Of a stretch of 64,000 bases of DNA, positions 16,769 to 26,641 are shown one piece after another. Below the pieces are notes generated by a model. The model worked only from the letters and a program-made list of their open reading frames with translations, made no database searches and was not told the DNA's origin. The position numbers were made by a program, and so were the translations under genes. This DNA comes from Sphingobacterium sp. B16(2022). GTDB taxonomy: Bacteria > Bacteroidota > Bacteroidia > Sphingobacteriales > Sphingobacteriaceae. How positions within the stretch are numbered: position 1 is the stretch's first letter; every line of letters begins with the position of its first letter. The stretch lies in contig NZ_JAAUVN010000001.1 in NCBI RefSeq assembly GCF_012030425.1, positions 124,001 through 188,000 of the forward strand. Direction: 5' to 3'.

Positions 16769-19045
16769 TTGGATTTTTTAGCAGGATTGAACCCTTCTCA
16801 AAGAGGAGCTGTAGAACAAACTGATGGACCAGTAATGATAGTTGCTGGGGCTGGATCAGGAAAAACACGTGTCATTACTTATCGCGTTGCCCATTTAATA
16901 CAAAAAGGAGTAGATCCTTTCAATATATTAGTTTTAACTTTTACTAATAAAGCCGCAAAAGAAATGCGTAATCGTATTATGTCGGTGGTTGGTGCTGAGG
17001 CTAAAAATATTTGGATGGGAACATTTCACTCCGTATTTGCCAAGATTTTGCGTGTAGAAGCTGAATTGATCGGATACCCGCGTAATTTTACGATTTACGA
17101 TACGGATGATACGAAAAGTTTACTACGTTCCATTTTGAAAGAAATGAACTTAGATGACAAACTTTATAATGTCAATCATGTGTATGGGCGTATTTCTCAA
17201 GCGAAAAATAATCTCATATCGCCACAGGAGTATAATAAAAATGAAGCACTAAAAGCGGAAGATATTTCTAACGGGAGAGGTCAGTTAGGAGAAATCTATA
17301 TGACGTATGCGCAACGTTGTTATCGTGCAGGGGCTATGGATTTTGATGATTTGTTGTTCAAAACCAACGTTTTGTTGAATAAGCATCCTGAAGTGCTGCA
17401 TAAATACCAGCATCAGTTTAAATACTTGATGGTTGATGAGTATCAAGATACCAACTTTTCACAGTACTTAATCGTTAAGCGATTAGCTGCTGTTAATGAG
17501 AATATTTGTGTAGTTGGTGATGATGCACAGAGTATTTATGCTTTCCGTGGTGCAAATATTCAGAATATCTTGAATTTCCAAAAGGATTATCCTGCAGTAA
17601 AGGTTTTTAAATTAGAGCAAAATTACCGTTCAACTCAAATGATTGTTAACGCCGCGAATTCGGTTATTGCTAACAATCAAAATCAGTTGGAAAAGAATGT
17701 CTTTTCTGATAATGAAGAAGGAGAGAAGATAAAAGTTTCACGTGCATTTTCAGATAATGAGGAAGGCAAAATTGTTGCGGAATTAATTTCGCAAGAAAAG
17801 TCATTAAAATCGTATAATTATAAAGATTTTGCTATTCTTTATCGCACCAATGCGCAATCTAGAGCAATGGAGGAAGCTTTAAGAAAAATAAATATCCCTT
17901 ATAAAATATATGGTGGTACTTCTTTTTATCAACGAAAAGAAATTAAAGATTTAATTGCATATTTTAGACTTACTTTTAATCCAAACGATGAAGAGGCGTT
18001 GAAACGTGTGATCAATTATCCTCGTCGTGGTATTGGTGATACCACGGTTGAGAAAATCGTGATCGCCGCAGATCAACATCAATACCGTCTTTGGGATATT
18101 GTAGCGAATGCTCAAATGTTTATGGACGGACGTAGTGCCGCTTCTGTTGGAGGATTTGGTCAAATGATCTTGAGTTTTCAAGCGCTGGCAAAAACTAATA
18201 GTGCTTTTGATACGGCAATGCATATAGCACAGCATTCAGGTATATTAAAGGAACTATATGAAGATAAGTCTGTTGAGGGATTGACACGGTACGAACATAT
18301 ACAGGAATTGCTCAATGGTATTAAAGAGTTTTCCGAACGCGAGGATATTGAGGAACGTGGGTTAGACATTTATATGCAGGATATTGCTTTGCTGACCAAT
18401 GATGATAACGATAAAGATCCAGATGCGGATACGGTTTCAATGATGACGATACACTCGTCTAAAGGTTTAGAATTTCCTGTCGTATTCATCGTTGGCTTAG
18501 AGGAAAATTTATTTCCATCTCAGTTGGCACTTAATTCAAGGACTGAACTGGAGGAAGAAAGAAGATTATTTTACGTTGCAGTTACCAGAGCTGAAAAAAA
18601 ATTATTACTTTCGTACGCAACTTCTAGATATCGATGGGGAACACTTAATAACTGTGAACCAAGCAGATTCTTGGATGAACTGAATCCATCTTGTTTGGAT
18701 CTGGATTTTAAACCAAGACAAAGTTCTTCTGCAGAATCTGGAAGTTTCCAAGGTGAGCGTATTGCCTGGCAGCAAAAAGAGACGGATAGTTTTTCGAAAC
18801 CTAAGCCGAAACCTTTTAAAACTACCTCGATATTACCCAAAGCGCATACACCTTCCGCTGGTTTTACTCCATCCGACACAAATAGTTTGCAGGTTGGCAT
18901 GGAAGTGGAACACGAAAGATTTGGTTTCGGAAAGGTTGTTAACCTCGAAGGATCAAAGGGAGAAGTAAAAGCAACTATTTTCTTTAAAGACTTGGGACAG
19001 AAACAATTGTTGCTTAAATTTGCAAAACTGAGAATTATTCAATAA
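16769..19045 (+). CDS. pcrA: UvrD/PcrA/Rep-family DNA helicase
   Basis: This SF1A 3'-5' helicase of 758 residues works in nucleotide-excision and mismatch repair and in clearing replication obstacles. Motifs appear in order: Walker A AGAGSGKT near 27-34, TFTNKAA, DEYQDTN (motif II), GDDAQSIYAFRGA (III), EQNYRST (IV), IHSSKGLEFPVVF (V) and YVAVTRA (VI). The basic C-terminus ends in a Tudor-like segment (VEHERFGFGKVVNLEG). The start is TTG at 16769, supported by a good AGGAGA site 6 bases upstream, one of few clear Shine-Dalgarno sites in this window. PcrA and UvrD cannot be told apart by sequence alone. Confidence 0.93.
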   Translation: MDFLAGLNPSQRGAVEQTDGPVMIVAGAGSGKTRVITYRVAHLIQKGVDPFNILVLTFTNKAAKEMRNRIMSVVGAEAKNIWMGTFHSVFAKILRVEAELIGYPRNFTIYDTDDTKSLLRSILKEMNLDDKLYNVNHVYGRISQAKNNLISPQEYNKNEALKAEDISNGRGQLGEIYMTYAQRCYRAGAMDFDDLLFKTNVLLNKHPEVLHKYQHQFKYLMVDEYQDTNFSQYLIVKRLAAVNENICVVGDDAQSIYAFRGANIQNILNFQKDYPAVKVFKLEQNYRSTQMIVNAANSVIANNQNQLEKNVFSDNEEGEKIKVSRAFSDNEEGKIVAELISQEKSLKSYNYKDFAILYRTNAQSRAMEEALRKINIPYKIYGGTSFYQRKEIKDLIAYFRLTFNPNDEEALKRVINYPRRGIGDTTVEKIVIAADQHQYRLWDIVANAQMFMDGRSAASVGGFGQMILSFQALAKTNSAFDTAMHIAQHSGILKELYEDKSVEGLTRYEHIQELLNGIKEFSEREDIEERGLDIYMQDIALLTNDDNDKDPDADTVSMMTIHSSKGLEFPVVFIVGLEENLFPSQLALNSRTELEEERRLFYVAVTRAEKKLLLSYATSRYRWGTLNNCEPSRFLDELNPSCLDLDFKPRQSSSAESGSFQGERIAWQQKETDSFSKPKPKPFKTTSILPKAHTPSAGFTPSDTNSLQVGMEVEHERFGFGKVVNLEGSKGEVKATIFFKDLGQKQLLLKFAKLRIIQ

Positions 19046-19056
19046 TTTAATACCAA

Positions 19057-19085
19057 AGTACAGAATACAACGTTGTATTGGTACT
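19057..19085. other. Palindromic hairpin between helicase and DUF4290 genes
   Basis: The arms AGTAC/GTACT and AATACAAC/GTTGTATT are nested with small bulges and no loop to speak of. No T tract follows. It is more like a protein-binding palindrome than a terminator. Confidence 0.35.
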
Positions 19086-19097
19086 GAAATTCACTAT

Positions 19098-19910
19098 ATG
19101 AACTTTGACTACAACAGCACAAGACCGAAGCTAATCCTAGCTGAATACGGTAGGAATGTGCAAAATATGGTAAACTATATTTGTGATTTACCTACAAAAG
19201 AAGAAAGAAATAAGTATGCTCAAGTTGTCATTGATATGATGGGGGTGTTAAATCCTCATTTACGCGACGTGGCAGATTTTAAGCATAAATTGTGGGATCA
19301 CTTGCAAATTATTTCTGATTTCCAGATTGACGTGGATTCTCCATATCCTAAAGCAACTCCAGAATTGGTGAAGCATGAGCCAGAATTGTTATCCTATCCG
19401 CAGCATAATATCAAGTACAAGCATTATGGTTTTACAGTGGAGAAAATGATTAATAAGGCAATTTCCATTACGGATGAAGAAAAACGTCAAAAAATGGCGC
19501 TTTCAATTGCCAATTTCATGAAGATGGCGTATACAACATGGAATAAAGATGCGGTAGCAGACGAATTTATTATTCAAGATTTAGCAGAATTGTCAAGTAA
19601 GGTATTGCAATTGCCAGAAGGTACAGTTTTGACCAAACAAGATTTCAAAAGTGCGCCTCCGGGAAATAGAGTTAAAGGAAATAATCCGACACAAACTACT
19701 AATAACAATTCCGGGCATTCTAATAATAACCATAGTCGGAGCAACAACAATAATAACTCAAATAACAGAAGACCTTCGGGAACAAATTCGTTCCAAAAAC
19801 GAAGCAATTCAGGTGGCGGAAGTAGTAACAATAACAATAGACGTCCTTACCAAAATAATAATAACAGCAATAATAATAGCAATAGTAACAGCGGTTATAA
19901 GAGAGGATAA
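19098..19910 (+). CDS. DUF4290 protein with Asn-rich tail
   Basis: The 270-residue protein has a conserved helical N-terminal domain (about 1-185; MNFDYNSTRPKLILAEYGRN, TKEERNKYAQVVIDMMGVLNP) that I recognise as DUF4290, confined to Bacteroidota. The last 80 residues are a low-complexity Asn/Ser/Gly tail with scattered Arg, likely disordered. It is cytoplasmic, with no signal peptide. It precedes murA, an order I recall as common in the phylum, which hints at a cell-envelope or division role, but no function is established. The repetitive AAT/AAC codons make the DNA here nearly all A, T and C. Confidence 0.85.
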   Translation: MNFDYNSTRPKLILAEYGRNVQNMVNYICDLPTKEERNKYAQVVIDMMGVLNPHLRDVADFKHKLWDHLQIISDFQIDVDSPYPKATPELVKHEPELLSYPQHNIKYKHYGFTVEKMINKAISITDEEKRQKMALSIANFMKMAYTTWNKDAVADEFIIQDLAELSSKVLQLPEGTVLTKQDFKSAPPGNRVKGNNPTQTTNNNSGHSNNNHSRSNNNNNSNNRRPSGTNSFQKRSNSGGGSSNNNNRRPYQNNNNSNNNSNSNSGYKRG

Positions 19911-19935
19911 TTGTTAATACTTTAAGTATGATATA

Positions 19936-19990
19936 AGGCAATTGTGAAGTGATTTATATTTCTTTTCAATTGCTTTTTTTCTTATAACAT
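19936..19990 (+). terminator. Terminator after DUF4290 gene
   Basis: Inverted arms (about 19936-19949 with 19972-19985) have a T7 run immediately after. The stem is imperfect but ends GCAATTG/CAATTGC before the T tract. Confidence 0.65.
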
Positions 19991-20023
19991 CAAAGGAAAA
20001 TATAAAAAGATATAGGTGTACGC

Positions 20024-21349
20024 ATGAATGCATTTGAAATCAATGGCGGGAAGCCATTAAAAGGAGAGATTATTCCTCAGGGAGCGAAAAATGAAGCATT
20101 ACAGATTTTATCTGCAGTATTGTTGACTGAAGAACCCATCACAATTAGTAATGTTCCAAACATTAAGGATGTCAATAAATTAATAGATCTCTTAATAGCA
20201 TTAGGTGTACGTGTCAATCGTATTGATGAGGATACTTATGTTTTTGAAGCTAAGGATATCAATATAGATTATTTCCAATCGTCAGAATTTAAAGAAAAAG
20301 GAGGAAGCTTAAGAGGTTCTATTATGATTGTAGGACCCTTATTAGCACGTTTCGGGAAGGCAGCTATTCCAAAACCCGGAGGCGATAAAATTGGTCGTCG
20401 TCGTTTGGATACTCACTTTTTGGGTTTTGAAAAATTGGGAGCCAAGTTTATCTACGATTCGGAAAATCATTTCTTTAATGTCGATGCTACTCAATTAAAG
20501 GGAGCTTACATCTTGTTAGATGAAGCATCTGTTACAGGTACTGCTAATATTGTTATGGCGGCAGTATTGGCTAAAGGTAAAACTGAAATCTATAATGCAG
20601 CTTGTGAGCCTTATTTGCAACAGTTATGCAAAATGTTGAATCGTATGGGAGCTAATATCTCCGGTATTGGTTCAAATTTGCTCACGATAGAAGGTGTGGA
20701 GCGTTTGGGTGGAACAACACACCGTATGTTGCCAGATATGATTGAAATTGGCTCTTTCATCGGATTAGCAGCTATGACTGGTTCTGAAATTACCATTAAG
20801 GATGTCTGTTACAAAGAATTGGGGATTATTCCTACCGTATTCCAACGTTTAGGAATTAAAATGGAGTTGCGTGGTGATGATCTTTTTATTCCAGCGCAGG
20901 ATTCATACGAAATAGATACATTTATTGATGGTTCAATTTTAACGATATCAGATTCACCTTGGCCAGGATTTACACCAGATTTATTAAGTATTGTTTTGGT
21001 TGTGGCAACACAAGCAAAGGGAAATGTCTTGATACACCAAAAAATGTTTGAAAGCCGTCTTTTCTTTGTTGATAAACTGATTGATATGGGGGCTCAGATC
21101 ATACTTTGTGATCCACACCGTGCAACTGTAATCGGATTGAATAAAATGTATCCTTTACGTGGAATTGAAATGACTTCACCTGATATCCGTGCAGGCGTAT
21201 CTTTATTGATCGCAGCATTATCTGCAAAAGGTACTTCAACTATTCATAATATCGAGCAAATAGAGCGTGGTTACCAGAATATCGAAGAGCGATTAAAGAA
21301 ATTAGGCGCTGATATTCGTCGCGTTGATGTTGCTCCTAAAGGACACTAA
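20024..21349 (+). CDS. murA: UDP-N-acetylglucosamine 1-carboxyvinyltransferase (Asp variant)
   Basis: MurA transfers enolpyruvate from PEP to UDP-GlcNAc, the first committed step of peptidoglycan synthesis. The 441-residue protein shows the EPSP-synthase-like double fold and the family segment GPLLARFG then PGGDKIGRRRLDTH. The active-site loop residue that is Cys115 in E. coli is Asp here (D121, codon GAT at 20384-20386). In mycobacteria and chlamydiae this Cys-to-Asp change leaves the enzyme active but blocks alkylation by fosfomycin. Intrinsic fosfomycin resistance at the target level is therefore expected. It follows the DUF4290 gene and its terminator. Confidence 0.96.
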   Translation: MNAFEINGGKPLKGEIIPQGAKNEALQILSAVLLTEEPITISNVPNIKDVNKLIDLLIALGVRVNRIDEDTYVFEAKDINIDYFQSSEFKEKGGSLRGSIMIVGPLLARFGKAAIPKPGGDKIGRRRLDTHFLGFEKLGAKFIYDSENHFFNVDATQLKGAYILLDEASVTGTANIVMAAVLAKGKTEIYNAACEPYLQQLCKMLNRMGANISGIGSNLLTIEGVERLGGTTHRMLPDMIEIGSFIGLAAMTGSEITIKDVCYKELGIIPTVFQRLGIKMELRGDDLFIPAQDSYEIDTFIDGSILTISDSPWPGFTPDLLSIVLVVATQAKGNVLIHQKMFESRLFFVDKLIDMGAQIILCDPHRATVIGLNKMYPLRGIEMTSPDIRAGVSLLIAALSAKGTSTIHNIEQIERGYQNIEERLKKLGADIRRVDVAPKGH

Positions 21350-21463
21350 AACATGTTATTGTCATAATTTGATATTGTATAGTATTTTAGTAGATTTTAT
21401 TTAGATCTTATAATATCTTTGGTTAATCAAGTGTTTAAACATATAAAATAGATTAAGTTAGTT

Positions 21464-22099
21464 ATGAAAAAATTATTAGTATTACCTGCTATCGCAGCTG
21501 TTATTATGTCTTCTTGTGCTGGAAATCCAGAAGGAAAAAAAGCGGAAGTGCAAGATTCTGTTGCGACAGAACAAATTGCTACTCCAGCTGGAGAGGTGTT
21601 TAATGTAGATGCAACACAGTCAAAAGTTGTATGGACCGGAACGAAAGTGACAGGTGCACATACAGGTACGATTGCGATTAAATCAGGTTCATTAAATGTG
21701 AATAATGGTGTGTTAACCGGTGGTACGTTCACATTGGATTTGAATACAATTAGTTCTACAGATCTTGAAGGAGAGTACAAAGAGAAATTAGATGGCCATT
21801 TAAAAGCGGCGGATTTCTTTGATGTTGCTAAATTTCCTGAAGCTACATTTGTTGTGACTAAAGCGGAAGCTGGTGCTACAGCACAAGATGTGAAAATTTC
21901 TGGTAATTTAACAATCAAAGGTATTACTAAAAATATCTCATTTGATGCTAAAGTAATTGAATCAACTGCTACAACAATCAAAACAGAAGCTGATTTTAAC
22001 ATCGTTCGTGCTGATTGGGGCGTAAGTTATGAAGGTAAAAAAGATGATTTAATTTCTGCTGAGATAAACTTTAAGGTTTCTCTAGTAGCGACTAAATAA
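21464..22099 (+). CDS. YceI-family lipoprotein
   Basis: The 211-residue protein has a lipoprotein signal with lipobox IMSSC (Cys18), then a short linker. The YceI lipocalin-like beta-barrel covers about 42-211 (FNVDATQSKVVWTGTKVTGAHTG..., LDGHLKAADFFDVAKFPEATF). YceI proteins bind isoprenoid or other amphiphilic ligands in the periplasm; the physiological role is unclear. It is monocistronic, between murA and a bidirectional terminator shared with smc. Confidence 0.9.
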   Translation: MKKLLVLPAIAAVIMSSCAGNPEGKKAEVQDSVATEQIATPAGEVFNVDATQSKVVWTGTKVTGAHTGTIAIKSGSLNVNNGVLTGGTFTLDLNTISSTDLEGEYKEKLDGHLKAADFFDVAKFPEATFVVTKAEAGATAQDVKISGNLTIKGITKNISFDAKVIESTATTIKTEADFNIVRADWGVSYEGKKDDLISAEINFKVSLVATK

Positions 22100-22112
22100 G
22101 CTCATCAGAATA

Positions 22113-22168
22113 ATTATTATAAAAAAAGGGGAGTGATACACATGTATCACTCCCTTTTTTTATAATAA
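22113..22168. terminator. Bidirectional terminator between YceI gene and smc
   Basis: A stem of about 26 bp with one bulged G (22113-22139 with 22144-22168), a 4-nt loop, A7 and T7 arms and a GGGAGTGATAC core serves both convergent genes. Confidence 0.92.
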
Positions 22169-22200
22169 CAGATCTTGTATATAACAAAATCTGTTATTTC

Positions 22201-25200
22201 TTAAGCGACATCTCGTAAGTCAACTGCAACAACACGTGATACACCTTGTTCTACCATGGTAACTCCATAGATGATGTCTGTGCTCGCAATTGTTTTTTTG
22301 TTGTGAGAAACCACTATAAATTGTGAGTTCTTAGAAAAATCACGAATGATATTATTGAATTTATCAATGTTAGTATCATCTAATGGTGCATCTACCTCAT
22401 CAAAAATACAGAATGGTGCAGGCTTCGAAAGATACAGTGAGAATAGAAGTGCTGTTGAGGTGAGGGTTTTCTCTCCTCCTGATAGTTGATTGATCGACAA
22501 TGGTCTTTTTCCTTTAGGACGCGCAATAATATCAATATCCGAATCTAACGGTTTAGATGGGTCTGTAAGGATTAAATCACAGCTATCTTCTTCGTTAAAT
22601 AGGGAGCGGAAAACTTTGATGAAATTATCACGAACACTATTGAACGTAAACATAAATTGTACCTCTGCAGTATCATCAATCTCTTTAATGGTTGCCATTA
22701 AAGATTCTTTTGCCTCCAATAGATCTGATTTTTCTTTATTGATGAAGTTATAACGTTCATTCATCTCATCGAAAGCCTCTTTGGCCATAAGATTGATTGA
22801 ACCGTACTCATTCAATTGTTTTTTGAGTTTCGTACACTTGGCGACAAGTACATCTTGATCTTCTGTGATTGTTGGCGTTTCTTCTTGTTCTAATAGATCT
22901 TTTAATTCAATATTAAACTCTGCAGAAAGGCGTTCTTTTAAAGTATTAAGATCAATCTGAAGTGCTGTTTTCTTATCTTTTATTTCAGAAATTAGGAGAT
23001 CATCTTGTTCTTTTGATCGACGGTATTGTATAATTTGCTCTTCTAACTCATTTATTTGTTTACGAACACCATAGTAGCTCTTTTCTAATTCTTCTAAACC
23101 TTTTTCCAGTGCATCCTTCTGCGTATACATTTCCACCAGATCTTGGTCTTCTTCATCTACAAATTGGGCTGTATTTTTTAAAGATAACTGTACTTCTTCG
23201 AGATCTTTTGTATTACGTTCGATACGAGATTGAAAATCCTCCTGCTGCGTTTCGCGGAATTCGAGATCTTTATTGATGTTTGAAACTTTATTCTGTTGCT
23301 GATGGTATCCGAGATTTCCTTGATTGTAACTTGCGGATTTTTCAGTTAAAATCTCTGAAATTTCATTAAATCTGTCCTGAAATTCTTGAAGATCACCTAC
23401 CTGCTGCTCACGTTCGTTTTTGAAATCTTGAATTTGAGGTTCGACAATTAGTAAATCATTTTCAATAGCTATTATTTTATCTTGAATATCCTTCTTGCGG
23501 TTTAGTGCATTAGTAATGAAGGTTTGATATTGTTCTTGTTTTGTTTTGACAGATATCAATTCATTATTTAGACGGTTTAGTTGAAAACGAAGCTCATCAA
23601 TCATTTCCTTTTGGGAATTAGACTGTAATGCTGCTAAACGTCCGGATTCGTCGGCTATTTGATCCTGTAGCTTATTGATGTTTTCATTAAGAGCTTTGAT
23701 TTCCTTTGCTAAGATTTCGATGTTTTTAGCGCGTCCGATTCGTTTACCTTCAAATAATCCCACAGAACCACCTGATAGACCTAACCTGTTTTTCGAAAAT
23801 TTACCATTTTTCTGCAAAATAACAATATCTCCCTCGGGCAATGGTAATTCAAGTTCATGGTCGCGTTCTCGTTGCAAAATATAGACATTTTGTAATAAAA
23901 CTTCGCAAAGAGGCTTGAATTTGTCATCAACAGTAATAACATTCAAAGCTGGAGTTAAGATATCATCATTAATCGATGAAGATGTCTTTATGGATGGGAT
24001 GGCATCCAATATGAAGAAATTTGCACGACCACGTGCAGCATCGCTTAAAAGATTAATTGCCTGTACCGCATCTTGCTGTGTTTCCACGACATAGTGATTC
24101 ATGATCGATTCCAGGTAATTTTCAATAGCTACGCGGTAGTCTTCCTCGCAAAAAAGAACATCTGAAAATAATGGCGGTTGTTTTTTCCAACCTGCATTCT
24201 TCTTTAGAAATCGGATTGAATCAGGAAAGCCTTCTAAATTATCAATTAAGGATTTAGTTAAGTTATATTCATTCTGTTTCGCATCTGCTAACCTTGACTC
24301 TTTATTTAATTCGTCCTTAAGGGTATTTATATTTGCTGTATGATTTTGAATTTGCGATTGCAATTCTTCTTCCATCTGTATGGCGGTCTCATACTGTTGT
24401 TGCTGCGTTTCTACACGGCCCTCTAATTCAGCTACAGTAATATTAAATTGATTTAACTCAGCTTCTTTGGATTCAGTATCTGTTACCGTTCGGATGGATT
24501 CTTGTAATAAAGCTTCTTTTTGAATATTTAAAACAGCAATATCTTTTTCAAGCTTATAGATATTGTCCTGTAAAGTTGTACTGGCCTTGTTATAGCTGTC
24601 TAATTTTCCTTTGGCAGTTTGTTGCTGACCTCTTAGCTCTTCGACTTCAAATTTATCCTTTTCTAGGTTTGTTTGGAAATTATCCAATTGCTGTTGCTCA
24701 TGAAATAACTCTTCATTTAACCTTTTGATCGTATAAAGAACATGATTGAGTTGTTGATTGTCATTGTTGATTTCAAAATTCAATCTGCTTTCTTTATCCT
24801 GAAGATTCTTAAGCTGTTCGTTTTTAACTTTTTTTTCCGACTCGTAATTTCGGATTTTATTAATAAATTCCTGGGTGGCTTTCTGTTGTATGGAAACATT
24901 TTTTTCCTGCTCCAGATTGTCTTCTCGGATTTGCTTTAGTGCATTTTCAGCTTTATTAATATGTTCTTGTGCGTCGGTACTCTGCTTGTTTAATTTGGAT
25001 TCCTGACCTTGGAGACGTTCCAGTTCACTGCTAAAATCGGCAATGCGGTAATAGGCTAAATTGATACTACTCTGGCGGTATTCATCTTTTAAAAGCGTAT
25101 ATTTTTCTGCTTTTTTAGCTTGTCCTTCTAATGATCTTAGATTTTTGGTAATCTCAAACATTAAATCATCTACGCGACTCAAGTCAAGTTCAGTATCTCT

Positions 25201-25743
25201 TAGCTTATTTAGCGTTTGTTTTTTACGGACTTTATATTTGGATATTCCAGATGCTTCTTCAAATAGATTTCGACGGGAGTTTTCTTTATTATTGATGATT
25301 TCATCAATCATTCTCAGTTCGATGATCGAATAAGAATCTGCTCCAACTCCTGTATCTAAAAACAAGTCTGTAATATCTTTTAAGCGACATTTTACATCGT
25401 TTAATCGGTATTCACTATCACCGTTTCTAAACAGCTTACGTGTCACAGTGACTGTTGTAAATGCTGTTGGAAGTACGTTTTTATTATTGTCAAAAGTGAG
25501 TGAAACTTCTGCCAGGTTTGCCGCTTTACGATTTTTCGTCCCATTAAAAATGATGTTTTCCATTTTTTCTGAACGGAGCATACGTGTACTCTGCTCTCCC
25601 AAAACCCAACGTATCGCATCGACGACATTTGATTTGCCACAACCATTTGGGCCCACAATTGCGGTGACGCCTTCATTAAAATTGATTGTAATCTTATCGC
25701 CGAAGCTTTTGAATCCTTTTATTTCTAGTTTAGTTAACTGCAT
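22201..25743 (-). CDS. smc: Chromosome segregation ATPase SMC
   Basis: SMC dimers with ScpAB organise and help segregate the chromosome. The 1180-residue protein has the N-terminal head with Walker A GPNGCGKSN (about 32-40). A coiled coil runs from about 170 to 500, a hinge occupies about 515-650, and a second coiled coil runs to about 1000. The C-terminal head has the ABC signature LSGGEKTLTS and Walker B FCIFDEVDAPLDDTN. Length and layout match bacterial SMC. It stands alone; scpA and scpB are not in the window. Confidence 0.97.
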   Translation of the reverse strand: MQLTKLEIKGFKSFGDKITINFNEGVTAIVGPNGCGKSNVVDAIRWVLGEQSTRMLRSEKMENIIFNGTKNRKAANLAEVSLTFDNNKNVLPTAFTTVTVTRKLFRNGDSEYRLNDVKCRLKDITDLFLDTGVGADSYSIIELRMIDEIINNKENSRRNLFEEASGISKYKVRKKQTLNKLRDTELDLSRVDDLMFEITKNLRSLEGQAKKAEKYTLLKDEYRQSSINLAYYRIADFSSELERLQGQESKLNKQSTDAQEHINKAENALKQIREDNLEQEKNVSIQQKATQEFINKIRNYESEKKVKNEQLKNLQDKESRLNFEINNDNQQLNHVLYTIKRLNEELFHEQQQLDNFQTNLEKDKFEVEELRGQQQTAKGKLDSYNKASTTLQDNIYKLEKDIAVLNIQKEALLQESIRTVTDTESKEAELNQFNITVAELEGRVETQQQQYETAIQMEEELQSQIQNHTANINTLKDELNKESRLADAKQNEYNLTKSLIDNLEGFPDSIRFLKKNAGWKKQPPLFSDVLFCEEDYRVAIENYLESIMNHYVVETQQDAVQAINLLSDAARGRANFFILDAIPSIKTSSSINDDILTPALNVITVDDKFKPLCEVLLQNVYILQRERDHELELPLPEGDIVILQKNGKFSKNRLGLSGGSVGLFEGKRIGRAKNIEILAKEIKALNENINKLQDQIADESGRLAALQSNSQKEMIDELRFQLNRLNNELISVKTKQEQYQTFITNALNRKKDIQDKIIAIENDLLIVEPQIQDFKNEREQQVGDLQEFQDRFNEISEILTEKSASYNQGNLGYHQQQNKVSNINKDLEFRETQQEDFQSRIERNTKDLEEVQLSLKNTAQFVDEEDQDLVEMYTQKDALEKGLEELEKSYYGVRKQINELEEQIIQYRRSKEQDDLLISEIKDKKTALQIDLNTLKERLSAEFNIELKDLLEQEETPTITEDQDVLVAKCTKLKKQLNEYGSINLMAKEAFDEMNERYNFINKEKSDLLEAKESLMATIKEIDDTAEVQFMFTFNSVRDNFIKVFRSLFNEEDSCDLILTDPSKPLDSDIDIIARPKGKRPLSINQLSGGEKTLTSTALLFSLYLSKPAPFCIFDEVDAPLDDTNIDKFNNIIRDFSKNSQFIVVSHNKKTIASTDIIYGVTMVEQGVSRVVAVDLRDVA

Positions 25744-25866
25744 TTATACTACAATTTTTCTGCATTAAATAGGAAACGAAATTAAGAAATAAGTTCAACT
25801 TATTTGCACGATTTTGGGATTCGGGAGCAGAAGTTTAGCTAACTCTTTGGTTATGTCTGACAATCA

Positions 25867-25896
25867 AAATTGCTAATAGTAAACTATTAGCAATTT
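25867..25896 (-). terminator. Terminator overlapping the DsbA-like stop codon
   Basis: A 14-bp perfect stem (25867-25880 with 25883-25896) with a nominal 2-nt loop is followed by T4 on the minus strand. The upstream arm contains the stop codon of the DsbA-like gene. Confidence 0.75.
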
Positions 25897-26588
25897 CCGG
25901 TTTCACTGTCGCAGCTAGGTCCTTCATTATCATTCATGATAATAACTGTTTTAGCATCTTCATATGCTTGACGGAGTGTCTGTTCAAACATTTCTAAAGG
26001 TTGTGCTCCAGCAATACCAAACTTTTGATTAAATACGAAAAATGGAACGCCACGTAAACCTAGATTTACACCTTCTTGAATATCCTGAGTGACTTCGTAA
26101 GTAAAACGATCAGAAAACAGCATTTCTTGGACTTCTTTTTTGTCCATCCCCACTTCCGCGGCTAGGTTTACTAATATATTGGTATCATTAACGTCTACTC
26201 CTTCACTGAAATGGGCTTTTAGTAGGCGTTCTTTTAAAATATTACCAAGACCATGTTCTTGTGCAAAATGTATAAGACGATGTCCATTTAGGGTATTGAC
26301 AATTAGTGATTTTTCGAAATCAAAATCAATCTCTAGAGATTTTCCTATGGACTGAACCTGTTGCATCATACCTAAAGTTTCTTCCTTAGTTAGACCTTTC
26401 GCATTTTTAATGTACTCTACTGCGGGAATACCAGCCGCATCTTGTGGGAATTGCGGGTGTAGTTGATAAGATTTCCAAATAATCTCAACTTCATCACGAT
26501 GAGGAAATGAAGCTAATGCTTGTTCTAATCTTTTTTTACCAATATAACAAAATGGACAAACGATGTCCGACCAAATTTCTATTTTCAT
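25887..26588 (-). CDS. DsbA-family (FrnE-like) thiol oxidoreductase
   Basis: The 233-residue protein has a thioredoxin-type DsbA fold with active-site CPFC at residues 11-14 near the N-terminus (IWSDIVCPFCYIGKKRLEQAL) and the conserved cis-Pro segment GVPFFVFN late in the sequence. There is no signal peptide, so this is the cytoplasmic FrnE/YwbO-like branch rather than periplasmic DsbA. A second Cys pair occurs in the last residues (CDSETGNC), which FrnE-like proteins can use in redox cycling. It follows the nitroreductase gene on the same strand, with a stem-loop in the 53-bp gap. Confidence 0.85.
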   Translation of the reverse strand: MKIEIWSDIVCPFCYIGKKRLEQALASFPHRDEVEIIWKSYQLHPQFPQDAAGIPAVEYIKNAKGLTKEETLGMMQQVQSIGKSLEIDFDFEKSLIVNTLNGHRLIHFAQEHGLGNILKERLLKAHFSEGVDVNDTNILVNLAAEVGMDKKEVQEMLFSDRFTYEVTQDIQEGVNLGLRGVPFFVFNQKFGIAGAQPLEMFEQTLRQAYEDAKTVIIMNDNEGPSCDSETGNC

Positions 26589-26606
26589 AATGTATGTTTA
26601 AGAATC

Positions 26607-26631
26607 GGGAACTCCTAATAATTGAGTTCCC
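26607..26631 (-). other. Stem-loop between nitroreductase and DsbA-like genes
   Basis: An 8-bp perfect stem GGGAACTC/GAGTTCCC with a 9-nt loop has no T run behind it on the minus strand. It may act in mRNA processing or partial termination. Confidence 0.4.
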
Positions 26632-26641
26632 AAAATATATT

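Noticed and set aside
19574..19941. Overlapping Leu-, Tyr- or Ile-rich reading frames
   Set aside because: They are shadows of the Asn-rich tail of the DUF4290 gene.
21427..22002. Long antisense reading frame over the YceI gene
   Set aside because: The YceI frame has a lipobox and clear family match; the opposite frame is a composition shadow.
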